From Sanguibacter hominis ATCC BAA-789 (GTDB lineage: Bacteria; Actinomycetota; Actinomycetes; Actinomycetales; Cellulomonadaceae): a stretch of 64,000 nucleotides of DNA. The notes under the pieces are model-generated. The model was not told the DNA's origin. It did not search any database and worked only from the letters and a program-made list of their open reading frames with translations. The stretch is from the NCBI RefSeq assembly GCF_012396185.1, contig NZ_JAAXOW010000001.1, positions 310,001 to 374,000 of the forward strand. The letters run 5' to 3'. A program made the position numbers and the translations under genes. The number at the start of each line of letters is the position of its first letter. Position 1 is the first letter of the stretch. This document shows, piece by piece, positions 26,974 through 36,576 of the stretch.

Positions 26974-27942
26974 TCAGCGAGGCAGGAGCACCCATGCCGG
27001 GACGGACCAGCCGCCGAGGGCGGGCCTGCGGCCGGGGGCAGCGAGCTCGTCGCGGCGCAGCTCTAGCACCTCGCCGCGCGACGGCTCGAACACGTGCCAG
27101 CCCGACGCCGTCGCACGGGTGACGAGGACGACGTGGCGCGGGACGGCGGTCGCGAGGCCGGTGCGGAGGGTGCCGCCGGTGAAGAGCGGCACGGGCACGC
27201 CCGTACGCAGGGCAGCGTCGACCGCGGCGACGGCGCGGGCGAGCCTCGCCGGGGACGCGGCGTCGACGACGGCGTGGCGGTAGGTGACGTCTGCGTACCG
27301 GGCCGCGCGGGCTGCTCCCCACGGTGGTGTGCCGAAGCGGTCGGGCCAGCGCATGCCGAGGAGGGCGTCCTGCGCGGTGCGGCGCTTGAGCGCGCGCTGC
27401 AGCGCGATGAATCGCGTGTCGCCGGGCTGGCGGGCGCGCGCTGCGGCGACGAGCTCGGGCGGCTGGACGGGGCCGATGCGGCTGCCGGTCTCGAGCCAGA
27501 GCGCGAGGACCGGGTCGCCCGCGGCGGCGAGCTGGGCGAGGACGGTCGAGCCGCACGTCGTCGGGTCGTGCTGCCGGGCGGGCTCCCCCGCCCAGCGGAG
27601 CGGGCCGAGGCCGCTCGCGGTCGTCGGGCTGAGGGGGGCGGCGATCGCGCGCCGGGCGGCTCCGAGGGCCGACCATGACGCCTCGAGAGCCGTGACGGTC
27701 TCCTGCGGGTACCCCCGGCGCCGGGCACGTAGGGCGACGGCGTCGGGCAGCGCGTCGGTGAGGTCGCCGTCGGGGCGTGCGGTCCGGGCGGGGGCGCTCA
27801 CGGTCGTGGGGCCCGCGACGGGCCGGCCGACAGGTTTGGCTGGCATGCCGTGCACGGCCTCTGGATCAGCGGCGGACGCGGGCGGCAGCCGCCACGCGCC
27901 GACGGACGCGAGGACCCGGGACAGCGACAGGTCTGCGAGCAC
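26974..27942 (-). CDS. Uncharacterised protein with papain/C39-like cysteine peptidase pattern, 322 aa
   Basis: I do not know a named family. A Cys in QHDPTTCGSTVLAQLAAAGDP (near residue 130) and a later His in PRHVVLVTRATASGWHVFEPSRGE (near 270), with an aromatic-x-Glu/Pro turn, copy the order of Cys, His and Asp/Asn found in C39-type and other papain-fold enzymes. The N-terminal 100 residues are Ala/Pro-rich and low in structure. No signal peptide is clear. The GTG start has a strong GGGAGGAGG 4-5 nt upstream. The gene sits between the deoA terminator and the small acidic gene. It could be a peptidase, a transglutaminase-like enzyme or an inactive relative. Confidence 0.6.
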   Translation of the reverse strand: MLADLSLSRVLASVGAWRLPPASAADPEAVHGMPAKPVGRPVAGPTTVSAPARTARPDGDLTDALPDAVALRARRRGYPQETVTALEASWSALGAARRAIAAPLSPTTASGLGPLRWAGEPARQHDPTTCGSTVLAQLAAAGDPVLALWLETGSRIGPVQPPELVAAARARQPGDTRFIALQRALKRRTAQDALLGMRWPDRFGTPPWGAARAARYADVTYRHAVVDAASPARLARAVAAVDAALRTGVPVPLFTGGTLRTGLATAVPRHVVLVTRATASGWHVFEPSRGEVLELRRDELAAPGRRPALGGWSVPAWVLLPR

Positions 27943-27960
27943 CTGCCCTCCTCCCTGCGG

Positions 27961-27993
27961 GACCTGGGGCGCCCGCTGAGGGCGCCCCAGGTC
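27961..27993 (-). terminator. Terminator of the nucleoside import operon (after deoA)
   Basis: A perfect 14-bp stem, GACCTGGGGCGCCC (27961-27974) with GGGCGCCCCAGGTC (27980-27993), loop GCTGA. It starts 7 nt past the deoA stop on the minus strand. Confidence 0.8.
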
Positions 27994-27999
27994 TGCCGG

Positions 28000-29303
<1,304 letters not shown>

Positions 29304-29307
<4 letters not shown>

Positions 29308-29726
29308 GACTTGCTCTTCTCTGCGTAGTCGGTGAGGTCGTCGGGCCCGAAGGCGTCCGGGAGGACCTCGCTCATAGGCTTGATGCCGCTCACGGAGTCG
29401 ACGAGCATCTTCGCCCCGCCGTGCTCCCACAGGAGCTGGCGGCAGCGGCCGCACGGCATGAGCGTGTTGCCCTGCCCGTCGACGCACGTGAAGGCGACGA
29501 GCCGCCCGCCCCCGCTCGCGTGGAGCTGGGACACGAGGCCGCACTCAGCGCACAGCCCTACCGGGTACGACGCGTTCTCGACGTTGCAACCGACGACCAC
29601 GCGACCGTCGTCCACGAGGGCGGCGACGCCCACCGGGAACTTCGAGTACGGGACGTAGGCGCGGGTCATGACGTCGCGAGCGGCCGCCCGCAGCGCCTCC
29701 CAGTCGATCTCAGGCTGGTCCGTCAC
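29304..29726 (-). CDS. cdd: Cytidine deaminase, 140 aa
   Basis: It deaminates cytidine and deoxycytidine to uridine forms. The zinc site is CNVENASYPVGLCAECG (Cys and catalytic Glu) with PCGRCRQ (two more Cys), the tetrameric T-CDA pattern. I chose GTG 29726: AAGGAG lies 5 nt before it, while GTG 29732 overlaps that site. The longer frame upstream lies inside the permease gene. The start overlaps or nearly abuts the permease stop (29729), so it is translated as part of the import operon. Confidence 0.94.
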
Positions 29727-29728
29727 CG

Positions 29729-31024
29729 TCACTCCTTCACGTAGGGCTCGCCCGAGGCGGCCGGGCCGCGGGACTGCCCGACGAGACCGGCGACGGCGAG
29801 GAGCGTGACGACGTACGGCAGCATGAGCATGAACTGGCTGGGCACGGGCGAACCGACGATGCTCATCGCGCCGGCGAGGGCCGACGAGAAGCCGAACAGG
29901 AGCGCCGCGAGCGTGGCCTTGATCGGGTCCCACTTGCCGAAGATGACGGCGGCGAGGGCGATGAAGCCCGCACCCGCGGTCATGTTCTTGCCGAACGAGG
30001 AGACCGACACGAGCGTGTAGTAGGCGCCGCCCATACCGACGATGCCACCAGCGATGAGCAGGGCGCGGTAGCGCACGCGCTCGACCTTGATGCCGACCGT
30101 GTCCGCAGCGAGCGGGTGCTCACCGACGGCGCGCAGGCGCAGGCCCCAGCGGGTGCGGAACATCGCGAACCAGACCGCCGGGACCGTCAGGTACATGAGG
30201 TACACGATGAGGGACTGGTCGAACAGAGCCGGGCCGATGATCGGGATCTGTCCGAGGACGGGGATCTCGACGGTCGGGAACCGCACGGTCTTGTTGTACA
30301 GCGCCGACTGCGGCACGAGCACCTGGGAGTAGACGAAGCTCGTCACGCCGAGGACCAGCACGTTGAGCACGACACCGACGATGACCTGGTTGACGCGGTA
30401 GGTGATCGTGAACATGCCGAGGACGAGCGCGACGAGCGCACCGGCGAGCAGCGCGGCGACGAGACCCGCCCACGGGCTGCCCGTGATCGTCCCGACGATC
30501 GCGGCGACGAACGCCGACGCGAGCAGCTGGCCCTCGATCGCGATGTTGACCACGCCCGCACGCTCGCCGATCGCACCGCCGAGCGCACCGAACACGAGCG
30601 GCACGGCGAGCAGGACGGACGAGCTGATGAGACGCACGACCGGGAAGTCGCTCGAGGAGCCGGCGCCGGCCCACGACAGGAACCCGGCCATGAAGAACAG
30701 CCCGAAGACCGCGCCGACGTACCAGGGGGTGCGTCGCCCGGCGGCGTAGAGCGCCCACGACACCGCGGTGAGCAGCGCCATGACGACGACGCACACCCAC
30801 GCGACCGTCATGCCCGGCACGGTGACCGACGGGATCGACACGAAGTCGTCAGGGGACGAGAACCGGAACTTGGTGTGCCCCTCGCGCGCCGCGAACGCGA
30901 CGATCGCGAGCAGGACGACGAGGACGGAGGTCAGGACGACCGGGAACTTCTTTCCGACGATCTCGACCTTGCGCAGGTTCTCGGAGACCGGGGACTCGTC
31001 GGGGATGATCGTGGCGGCGCTCAT
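29729..31024 (-). CDS. Nucleoside ABC transporter permease (BPD_transp_2 family), 431 aa
   Basis: One of two membrane subunits of the BMP-type nucleoside importer. About ten hydrophobic segments are seen. The family region GGAIGERAGVVNIAIEGQLLASAFVAA near residue 150 is the coupling segment typical of the YufQ/NupC-like permeases. The N-terminal 30 residues are hydrophilic. ATG 31024 overlaps the other permease's stop as ATGA. Gene order BMP-ATPase-permease-permease-cdd-deoA points to uptake of (deoxy)nucleosides for salvage. Confidence 0.92.
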   Translation of the reverse strand: MSAATIIPDESPVSENLRKVEIVGKKFPVVLTSVLVVLLAIVAFAAREGHTKFRFSSPDDFVSIPSVTVPGMTVAWVCVVVMALLTAVSWALYAAGRRTPWYVGAVFGLFFMAGFLSWAGAGSSSDFPVVRLISSSVLLAVPLVFGALGGAIGERAGVVNIAIEGQLLASAFVAAIVGTITGSPWAGLVAALLAGALVALVLGMFTITYRVNQVIVGVVLNVLVLGVTSFVYSQVLVPQSALYNKTVRFPTVEIPVLGQIPIIGPALFDQSLIVYLMYLTVPAVWFAMFRTRWGLRLRAVGEHPLAADTVGIKVERVRYRALLIAGGIVGMGGAYYTLVSVSSFGKNMTAGAGFIALAAVIFGKWDPIKATLAALLFGFSSALAGAMSIVGSPVPSQFMLMLPYVVTLLAVAGLVGQSRGPAASGEPYVKE

Positions 31025-32289
31025 GCTGCCACCTCCTTGCGGGCACGGCGGGAGGACTTCGCGGAGCCCGGGGCGGGCAGCCTGAAGATCGCTCTGACGA
31101 GCGGCGGAGCCGCGATGAACAGGACGATGAGCGACTGGATGACCGTCACGATCTCGATCGGGATGGTCTCGGCGGCCTGCATCGTCGCACCGCCGGCCTT
31201 GAAGGCTCCGAAGAGGATGCCGGCACCCAGCACGCCGAGGGGCGACGAACGGCCGAGCAGTGCGACGGTGATTGCGTCGAAGCCGATGCCTGCGTCGACG
31301 TCGGTGCTGAAGCCGGTCACCGAGGTGCCGAGCACCTGGGTCGCACCCGCGAGGCCTATGAGGGCGCCCGAGACGAGCATGACGTAGAGGGTCGTCCGCG
31401 GGACGTCGATACCTGCGACGCGCGCTGCGGACGGGTTCTCACCCACAGCCTTGAACGTGAAGCCGATGCGCGAACGCTCGAGGATCCACCACGTGACCGC
31501 GACCGCGACGAGCGCGAGCACGAAGCCGACGTGGATCGGGAACCCACCCTGGAAGAGCACGGGCATGACCGCGGTCTCCTTCATGGCGGGCGTCTTCGGG
31601 TTCGAGGAGCCCGGCGCCTGCAGGAGGCCGGGGGTCGCCAGCAGGAAGAAGAGCAGGTAGTACGCGGTGTGGTTGAGCATGATGGTCGTGATGACCTCGT
31701 GCGCGCCGGTGAACGCCTTGAGCGCACCGGCGATGCCGGCCCAGAGCGCGCCCATCGCGAGGCCGACGACGACCGCGACGACGAGGTGGACGCCGACGGG
31801 CAGGTCGAGCTTGAAGCCGATCCAGCCCGCGCCCATGGCGGCAAGGATCATCTGTCCCTGACCACCGATGTTGAACAGGCCCGCACGGAAACCGACGGCG
31901 AGGCCGAGGCCTGCACCGATGAGGGGTGTCGCGTACTTGAGCGTGACCGTCAGCGGCTTGATGGCGTCCGTCAGGTTGTCGGCCTTGTAGTTCCACACAC
32001 CACCGCGGAAAAGCGCGAGGTAGGCGTCCCGGATGGCCGCCCACGCCGCGTCGAGCATGTCGCCCGGGCGCGAGAAGAAGTACGACGACGCGGAGCGGAC
32101 GCTCTCGTCGGTGGCGATGATCATGATCGATCCCGCGACGAGCGCGAGGATGACGGCGCCGATCGAGACGCCCCACGATCCGCTCACGATCTCGCGGAGC
32201 GCCTTCGTCCAGCGCGAGTCAGCCTGCTCGGACCTCTCGGTCGGAGCGGGTGCGGCCTGTGCGGGCTGCGGTGCTTCGGTCGTGCTCAT
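31021..32289 (-). CDS. Nucleoside ABC transporter permease (YufP-like), 422 aa
   Basis: The second membrane subunit. After a soluble N-terminal 35 residues (Ala/Pro/Gln-rich) come about nine or ten hydrophobic segments. GFRAGLFNIGGQGQMILAAMGAGWIG near residue 135 is the conserved permease motif of this family. It overlaps both neighbours as ATGA (stop at 31021; start at 32289 over the ATPase stop at 32286), so the ATPase and permeases are made together. Confidence 0.92.
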   Translation of the reverse strand: MSTTEAPQPAQAAPAPTERSEQADSRWTKALREIVSGSWGVSIGAVILALVAGSIMIIATDESVRSASSYFFSRPGDMLDAAWAAIRDAYLALFRGGVWNYKADNLTDAIKPLTVTLKYATPLIGAGLGLAVGFRAGLFNIGGQGQMILAAMGAGWIGFKLDLPVGVHLVVAVVVGLAMGALWAGIAGALKAFTGAHEVITTIMLNHTAYYLLFFLLATPGLLQAPGSSNPKTPAMKETAVMPVLFQGGFPIHVGFVLALVAVAVTWWILERSRIGFTFKAVGENPSAARVAGIDVPRTTLYVMLVSGALIGLAGATQVLGTSVTGFSTDVDAGIGFDAITVALLGRSSPLGVLGAGILFGAFKAGGATMQAAETIPIEIVTVIQSLIVLFIAAPPLVRAIFRLPAPGSAKSSRRARKEVAA

Positions 32290-33803
32290 GCGGCTTCGTG
32301 CCCTTCTACCGAGATGCCGGCCATCATCAGGCCAAGCACGTCACGCGGGGTGGTCGACGGGACGATCCCGACGATGCGTCCGCGGTACATGACGAGGATG
32401 CGGTCGCCGAGCGCGAGCGCCTCGTCGAGCTCGGTGGCCACGACGATGACGGGGATGCCGGCGTCGCGGGTCGCGACGATCCTCTTGTGGATGAACTCGA
32501 TCGACCCGACGTCGACGCCGCGCGTGGGCTGGCAGGCGACGAACAGGTTGAGGTCGCGCGAAAGCTCGCGCGCGAGGACGACCTTCTGCTGGTTGCCGCC
32601 CGAGAGGCGGCCAGCTTCGGTCTCGATCCCCTGGGTGCGGATGTCGAACTCCTCGACCCGCTCCCGCGCGAACTCGTCGCGCTCCCGGAGCTGCAGCGAG
32701 CCGCCGCGCACGAAGGGCGGGCCGTCGGTGCGGTTGAGGATGAGGTTCTCCGCGACCGAGAACGAGCCGACGAGGCCGTCGTGGCCGCGGTCCTCGGGGA
32801 CGAACCCGATGCCCGCGTCGAGGAACTGGCGGACGCTGCGGCCCACCAGGTCGGTCCCGTTGAGCTCGATGCGACCGTCGGCGGGCGTCACGAGGCCGAG
32901 GAGCGCGTCCGCGAGCTCCGTCTGGCCGTTGCCCTGGACGCCGGCGATCACGAGGACCTCGCCGCCGCGGACCTGGAACGAGACGTCGTCGACGAGGACG
33001 AGGCCCGACTGGTCGCGGATCTCGAGGTTCTTGACCGACAGGAGCGCCTCGGAGTACTTCGGCGCGTCCTTGTGGACGGTCAGCTCGACCGCACGCCCGA
33101 CCATGAGCGAGGCGAGGTCGGCGTCGCTCGACCCGGGCTGGGCCTCGCCGACGACCGCGCCGCGGCGCATGACGGTAATGCGGTCAGCGACCTCACGGAC
33201 CTCACGGAGCTTGTGGGTGATGAAGACGATCGCGGCACCCTCGTCCTTGAGCTGGCGCATGATGCCCATGAGCTCGTCGGTCTCCTGGGGCGTCAGGACT
33301 GCCGTCGGCTCGTCGAACACGAGCACCTTGGCGTCGCGCGAGAGCGCCTTGATGATCTCGACGCGCTGCTGCACACCCACGGGGAGGTCCTCGACGAGCG
33401 CGTCAGGGTCGACGTGGAAGCCGAAGCGGTCGGCGATCTCACGGACCTTGGCGCGCGCCTGGTCGAGGTCGAGCCGGCCACCGCTCTTGGTGGGCTCGTG
33501 GCCGAGCATGACGTTCTCGGCGACGGTGAAGACGGGGACCAGCATGAAGTGCTGGTGCACCATGCCGATGCCCGCGGCCATCGCGTCGCCGGGACCGGCG
33601 AAGCTCACAGGGACGTCGTCCAGCAGCACCTCGCCCTCGTCGGCGGAGTAGAGGCCGTACAGGACGTTCATGAGGGTGGACTTGCCGGCGCCGTTCTCAC
33701 CGAGGAGGCAGTGGATCTCCCCAGGAGCGACCGTGAGGTCGATGTGGTCGTTGGCGACAAGCGCACCGAAGCGCTTGGTGATGCCGCGCAGCTCGAGCTT
33801 CAT
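32286..33803 (-). CDS. Nucleoside ABC transporter ATP-binding protein with two ATPase domains, 505 aa
   Basis: A tandem ATPase as in sugar/nucleoside importers. Domain 1 has Walker A GENGAGKS, a degenerate signature LPVGVQQRVEI and Walker B VLVFDEPTAVL with THKLREV. Domain 2 has a degenerate Walker A GVQGNGQTE, an intact signature LSGGNQQKV and LFVACQPTRGVD, where the Walker B Asp is replaced by Ala-Cys. This matches the usual asymmetry of such proteins, in which one of the two ATP sites is impaired. ATG 33803 begins the protein at KLELRGITKRFG. Only a weak AGAAAGA precedes it, and the hairpin at 33841 separates it from the lipoprotein gene. Confidence 0.93.
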   Translation of the reverse strand: MKLELRGITKRFGALVANDHIDLTVAPGEIHCLLGENGAGKSTLMNVLYGLYSADEGEVLLDDVPVSFAGPGDAMAAGIGMVHQHFMLVPVFTVAENVMLGHEPTKSGGRLDLDQARAKVREIADRFGFHVDPDALVEDLPVGVQQRVEIIKALSRDAKVLVFDEPTAVLTPQETDELMGIMRQLKDEGAAIVFITHKLREVREVADRITVMRRGAVVGEAQPGSSDADLASLMVGRAVELTVHKDAPKYSEALLSVKNLEIRDQSGLVLVDDVSFQVRGGEVLVIAGVQGNGQTELADALLGLVTPADGRIELNGTDLVGRSVRQFLDAGIGFVPEDRGHDGLVGSFSVAENLILNRTDGPPFVRGGSLQLRERDEFARERVEEFDIRTQGIETEAGRLSGGNQQKVVLARELSRDLNLFVACQPTRGVDVGSIEFIHKRIVATRDAGIPVIVVATELDEALALGDRILVMYRGRIVGIVPSTTPRDVLGLMMAGISVEGHEAA

Positions 33804-33840
33804 TGACCGATCTTTCTGACGTTGCGAAGGAGTCGTGACG

Positions 33841-33880
33841 CACGTTCTCCCCGGGGAGAGAGCTCCCCGGGGAGAACGTG
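33841..33880 (-). terminator. Strong hairpin between the BMP lipoprotein gene and the ABC genes
   Basis: A perfect 18-bp stem: CACGTTCTCCCCGGGGAG (33841-33858) with CTCCCCGGGGAGAACGTG (33863-33880), loop AGAG. It starts 5 nt after the lipoprotein stop and 38 nt before the ATPase start. It is likely a partial terminator or mRNA-stabilising stem that sets binding protein above transporter. Confidence 0.7.
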
Positions 33881-33885
33881 TGGTG

Positions 33886-35010
33886 TCACTTGTTGAGGTA
33901 GGACGTGACCTTGACCTTGCCGGCGATGATGTCCGCCTTGAGGGCGTCCACCTCGTCGAGCAGGGCGGCGTCGACCTTGCCCTCGAAGTTGTGCAGCGGC
34001 GCGATGTCCACGCCACCGTTCTCGAGCGTGCCGACGTAGGCCTCGGCGTCGAACTCGCCGCGGCCAGCAGCCACGATCGTGTCGTAGACGGAGACGTCCA
34101 TCTTCTTCTGGATCGACGTCAGGACGACGTCAGCGGTGTTCGGGTCCGTGGTGAACAGGTCGGAGTCGACACCGATGAGGGCGATGTCGCGGCCCGCGTC
34201 GGCGATCGAGTCGAGCGCGGCCTGGTAGATCGGGCCACCGACGGGGAGGATGACGTCGACGCCCTGGTCGATGATCGAGTCAGCCGCGTTGCGCGCGTCC
34301 TGGTTGTTCTCGAAACCACCGGTGAAGGTGCCCTTGTCGCCACCCTCGAAGCCGACGACCTCGACCTTGGTGCCCTTGACCTTGTTGTAGTGCTCGACGC
34401 CCTGCTTGAAGCCGTCCATGAAGATCGTCACGGTCGGGTACGGCTGGCCGCCGTACGTGCCGACCTTGCCCGCCTCCGAGTAGCCGGCGGAGAGGTAGCC
34501 GACGAGGAACGCGGCCTGCGCCGTGTCGTACAGCAGCGGCTTGATGTTCTCGGCGTCCTTCTTGCCGTCGAAGTCGTTGTCCGCGGCGTCGTCGACGAGG
34601 ACGTACTGGACGTCACCGTTGGCGTTGGCGGACTCGACCGTCGCCGCCGAGAGCGCGAAGCCCACGGAGATGATCGTGGTGCAGTCGGTCGACAGGAGCG
34701 ACTCGAGGTTCGGCGCGAAGTCGGAGTCAGAGGTCGACTGGACCTCGCCGAAGTCGATCGCGAACTCGGAAGCAGCCTTCTTCAGACCCTCGTAGGAGAT
34801 CTGGTTGAAGCTCTTGTCGTCGAAGCCGCCTGCGTCGGAGACGATGCAGGGCCGGAAGCCGTCGACCGCCTTGAGCGCGGGGCCCGCGCTCGTCGTCGTC
34901 TCGCCGGCGGTGGGAGCCTTGGTCGGGTCATCGGCAGGCGCGTCCGCGCATGCCGTCAGGACCAGTCCGGCCGCAGCACCGATCGCGGCAAGCTTGATCA
35001 TCTTCTTCAC
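33886..35010 (-). CDS. BMP-family nucleoside-binding lipoprotein, 374 aa
   Basis: The extracellular substrate-binding component of the importer. The N-terminus MKKMIKLAAIGAAAGLVLTAC is a lipoprotein signal with lipobox LTAC (Cys21). Mature BMP features follow: FRPCIVSDAGGFDDKSFNQISYEG (the family's nucleoside-contact region), VQYVLVDDAAD, GGQPYPTVTIFMDGFKQGV and VDVILPVGGPIYQAALD. AGGAG lies 6 nt before ATG 35010. Its mRNA has a structured leader (35043-35088) and a hairpin after the stop. PnrA-type family members bind purine nucleosides; pyrimidine use is suggested by cdd and deoA downstream. Confidence 0.93.
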   Translation of the reverse strand: MKKMIKLAAIGAAAGLVLTACADAPADDPTKAPTAGETTTSAGPALKAVDGFRPCIVSDAGGFDDKSFNQISYEGLKKAASEFAIDFGEVQSTSDSDFAPNLESLLSTDCTTIISVGFALSAATVESANANGDVQYVLVDDAADNDFDGKKDAENIKPLLYDTAQAAFLVGYLSAGYSEAGKVGTYGGQPYPTVTIFMDGFKQGVEHYNKVKGTKVEVVGFEGGDKGTFTGGFENNQDARNAADSIIDQGVDVILPVGGPIYQAALDSIADAGRDIALIGVDSDLFTTDPNTADVVLTSIQKKMDVSVYDTIVAAGRGEFDAEAYVGTLENGGVDIAPLHNFEGKVDAALLDEVDALKADIIAGKVKVTSYLNK

Positions 35011-35042
35011 AGAGCACTCCTACTTGAGTTCGAGGTGTGCGC

Positions 35043-35088
35043 CCGGCAGCAGGAGCCGTGCGTCTTTGCACGGCCCCCGTCCTGCCGG
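35043..35088 (-). promoter_or_regulatory. Structured 5' leader of the nucleoside import operon
   Basis: Nested arms: GCCGTGC (35055-35061) pairs with GCACGGC (35068-35074); outside, GCAGGA (35049-35054) pairs with TCCTGC (35080-35085) past a 5-nt bulge; and CCG (35043-35045) with CGG (35086-35088). It lies 33-78 nt upstream of the lipoprotein start and has no purine-riboswitch core that I can see. It may be a stabilising or attenuating element. Confidence 0.4.
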
Positions 35089-35112
35089 ACGGCTTTCGAT
35101 GTGACGACTCTA

Positions 35113-35128
35113 GTCATCCCTAGATGAC
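35113..35128. promoter_or_regulatory. Palindrome upstream of the nucleoside import operon, possible operator
   Basis: GTCATC CCTA GATGAC is a perfect 6-4-6 inverted repeat, 103 nt before the lipoprotein start. A TAGAGT-like -10 on the minus strand lies next to it, so a repressor bound here could block transcription. The regulator is unknown. Confidence 0.4.
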
Positions 35129-35229
35129 GCGAACGTTAAAACGGTGAGTCCCAGCCGAGTCGTTACGCACTCGTCACCGATGCGCAAGCGGACGGAACGG
35201 GACCATCCACATGGCGAGACCAGCCGTGG

Positions 35230-36516
35230 TCAGCGGCTCGCTCGCCCTGACGCGACCGTCGCGAGCAGGCGGATCCCGACGCGCAGCGCCTCCTCGTCGA
35301 CCCGGAAGTCCGCCTGGTGGATGTCGAACGTGCGCCCGCCTGGCAGACGCGTGCCGAGACGTGCGAGCGCGCCGGGCACCTTCGTGAGGTACCAGGCGAA
35401 GTCCTCTCCCCCGAGCGACTGCTCGGTCAGCTGCACCGACCGCGGGCCGACCGCCGCGCGGGCCGCGTCCTCGAGCGCTGTCGTGCACTCGGTGTCGTTC
35501 TCGACGGGCGGCACGCCCCGGTTGTGCTCGATCTCGACCCCGACGCCGAACGGCGCCGCGACCTGCTCGACGGCGTCGTGCAGCACCTGCGCCGCGAGCT
35601 CCCACGCGCGCACGTCCAGGCAGCGCAGCGTGCCGCGCAGCGTCCCGATCGTCGGGATGGCGTTGTGCGCGCGCCCCGCGTTGACGGCGCCCCACGTGAG
35701 GTTGACGCCCGAGCGCGGGTCGAGGCGGCGCCCGAGGATCGCAGGGACCTGGGAGATGACCTGCCCCATCGCGTACACGAGGTCGCCGGTGAGGTGCGGG
35801 CGGGAGGTGTGCCCGCCGCGCGACGTGAAGGTCAGCGTGACCTCGTCGGACGCCGACGTGATCGGGCCGATGCGCGTCCCGACGACCCCCGTGTCGAGCT
35901 TGGGCTCGCAGTGCACCGCGTAGATGCGCTCGACGCCGTCGACCGCACCCTGGGCGATGAGGTCGAGGGCGCCACCCGGCTGCACCTCTTCGGCAGGCTG
36001 GAAGACGAGCCGCACGGGTGCCTCGAGAGTCCCCTGCCGAGAGAGCCGAGCGAGGACGATCCCCGCACCGAGGACGACGGACGTGTGCACGTCGTGCCCG
36101 CACGCGTGCGAGACGCCCGGGACGGTCGACGAGTACGGCAGGTCCGTCGCCTCCTGCACCGGGAGCGCGTCGAGGTCGGCGCGGAGCGCGACGCGGCGGC
36201 GCGAGTCTGCGCCAGCGCCTGCAGGGATGTCGCAGACGAGGCCGCTGCCGGGCAGGAGCCGCGGCGTGAGGCCCTCGGCCGCGAGCCGCTCGGCGACGAG
36301 CGCCGTCGTGCGGATCTCCGTGCGCGCAAGCTCGGGGTGCGCGTGGATGTCGCGGCGGATCCCGACGATCTCGTCGAAGAGCTGGTCCGTGACGCGCACG
36401 ATCTCCGCGACGACCGGGTCCGTCGCGACGGTGGGCGCGGCGACGCTGGCCGCGCCGTCCCGCGCCTGCGCGGCGGTCGCACCGGAAAGGGTCGTGTCGT
36501 CGTCGAGAGGGCTCAC
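35230..36516 (-). CDS. M20-family amidohydrolase, 428 aa
   Basis: A zinc-dependent amidohydrolase of the hippurate/N-acyl amino acid (AmhX/CarP-like) group. Motifs: IRRDIHAHPELARTE at the start of the catalytic domain, LRADLDALPVQE, HACGHDVHTSVVLGA (metal ligands), FQPAEEVQPGGA (catalytic Glu), a lid domain with RGGHTSRPH and NVIPT-like HNAIPTIGTLRGTLR, and GGEDFAWYL near the C-terminus. GTG 36516 is set by TACCGT-N6-GTG. The natural N-acyl substrate cannot be told. The gene runs opposite to no neighbour but has its own promoter 60 nt behind manC. Confidence 0.88.
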   Translation of the reverse strand: MSPLDDDTTLSGATAAQARDGAASVAAPTVATDPVVAEIVRVTDQLFDEIVGIRRDIHAHPELARTEIRTTALVAERLAAEGLTPRLLPGSGLVCDIPAGAGADSRRRVALRADLDALPVQEATDLPYSSTVPGVSHACGHDVHTSVVLGAGIVLARLSRQGTLEAPVRLVFQPAEEVQPGGALDLIAQGAVDGVERIYAVHCEPKLDTGVVGTRIGPITSASDEVTLTFTSRGGHTSRPHLTGDLVYAMGQVISQVPAILGRRLDPRSGVNLTWGAVNAGRAHNAIPTIGTLRGTLRCLDVRAWELAAQVLHDAVEQVAAPFGVGVEIEHNRGVPPVENDTECTTALEDAARAAVGPRSVQLTEQSLGGEDFAWYLTKVPGALARLGTRLPGGRTFDIHQADFRVDEEALRVGIRLLATVASGRASR

Positions 36517-36522
36517 CGTTCC

Positions 36523-36528
36523 ACGGTA
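36523..36528 (-). promoter_or_regulatory. -10 box (TACCGT) of a leaderless promoter for the M20 gene
   Basis: Minus strand TACCGT, GGAACG, GTG 36516. This chooses the start over the open frame that continues to 36573. Confidence 0.55.
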
Positions 36529-36576
36529 TCCCTGCGAGACGCTGAGCGGTCGTGACGCCCGCCAGCCGGGCACACG

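Noticed and set aside
35043-35088. Purine or nucleoside riboswitch before the BMP lipoprotein
   Set aside because: The stems are present, but none of the conserved junction bases of the purine riboswitch are seen. I keep it only as a structured leader.
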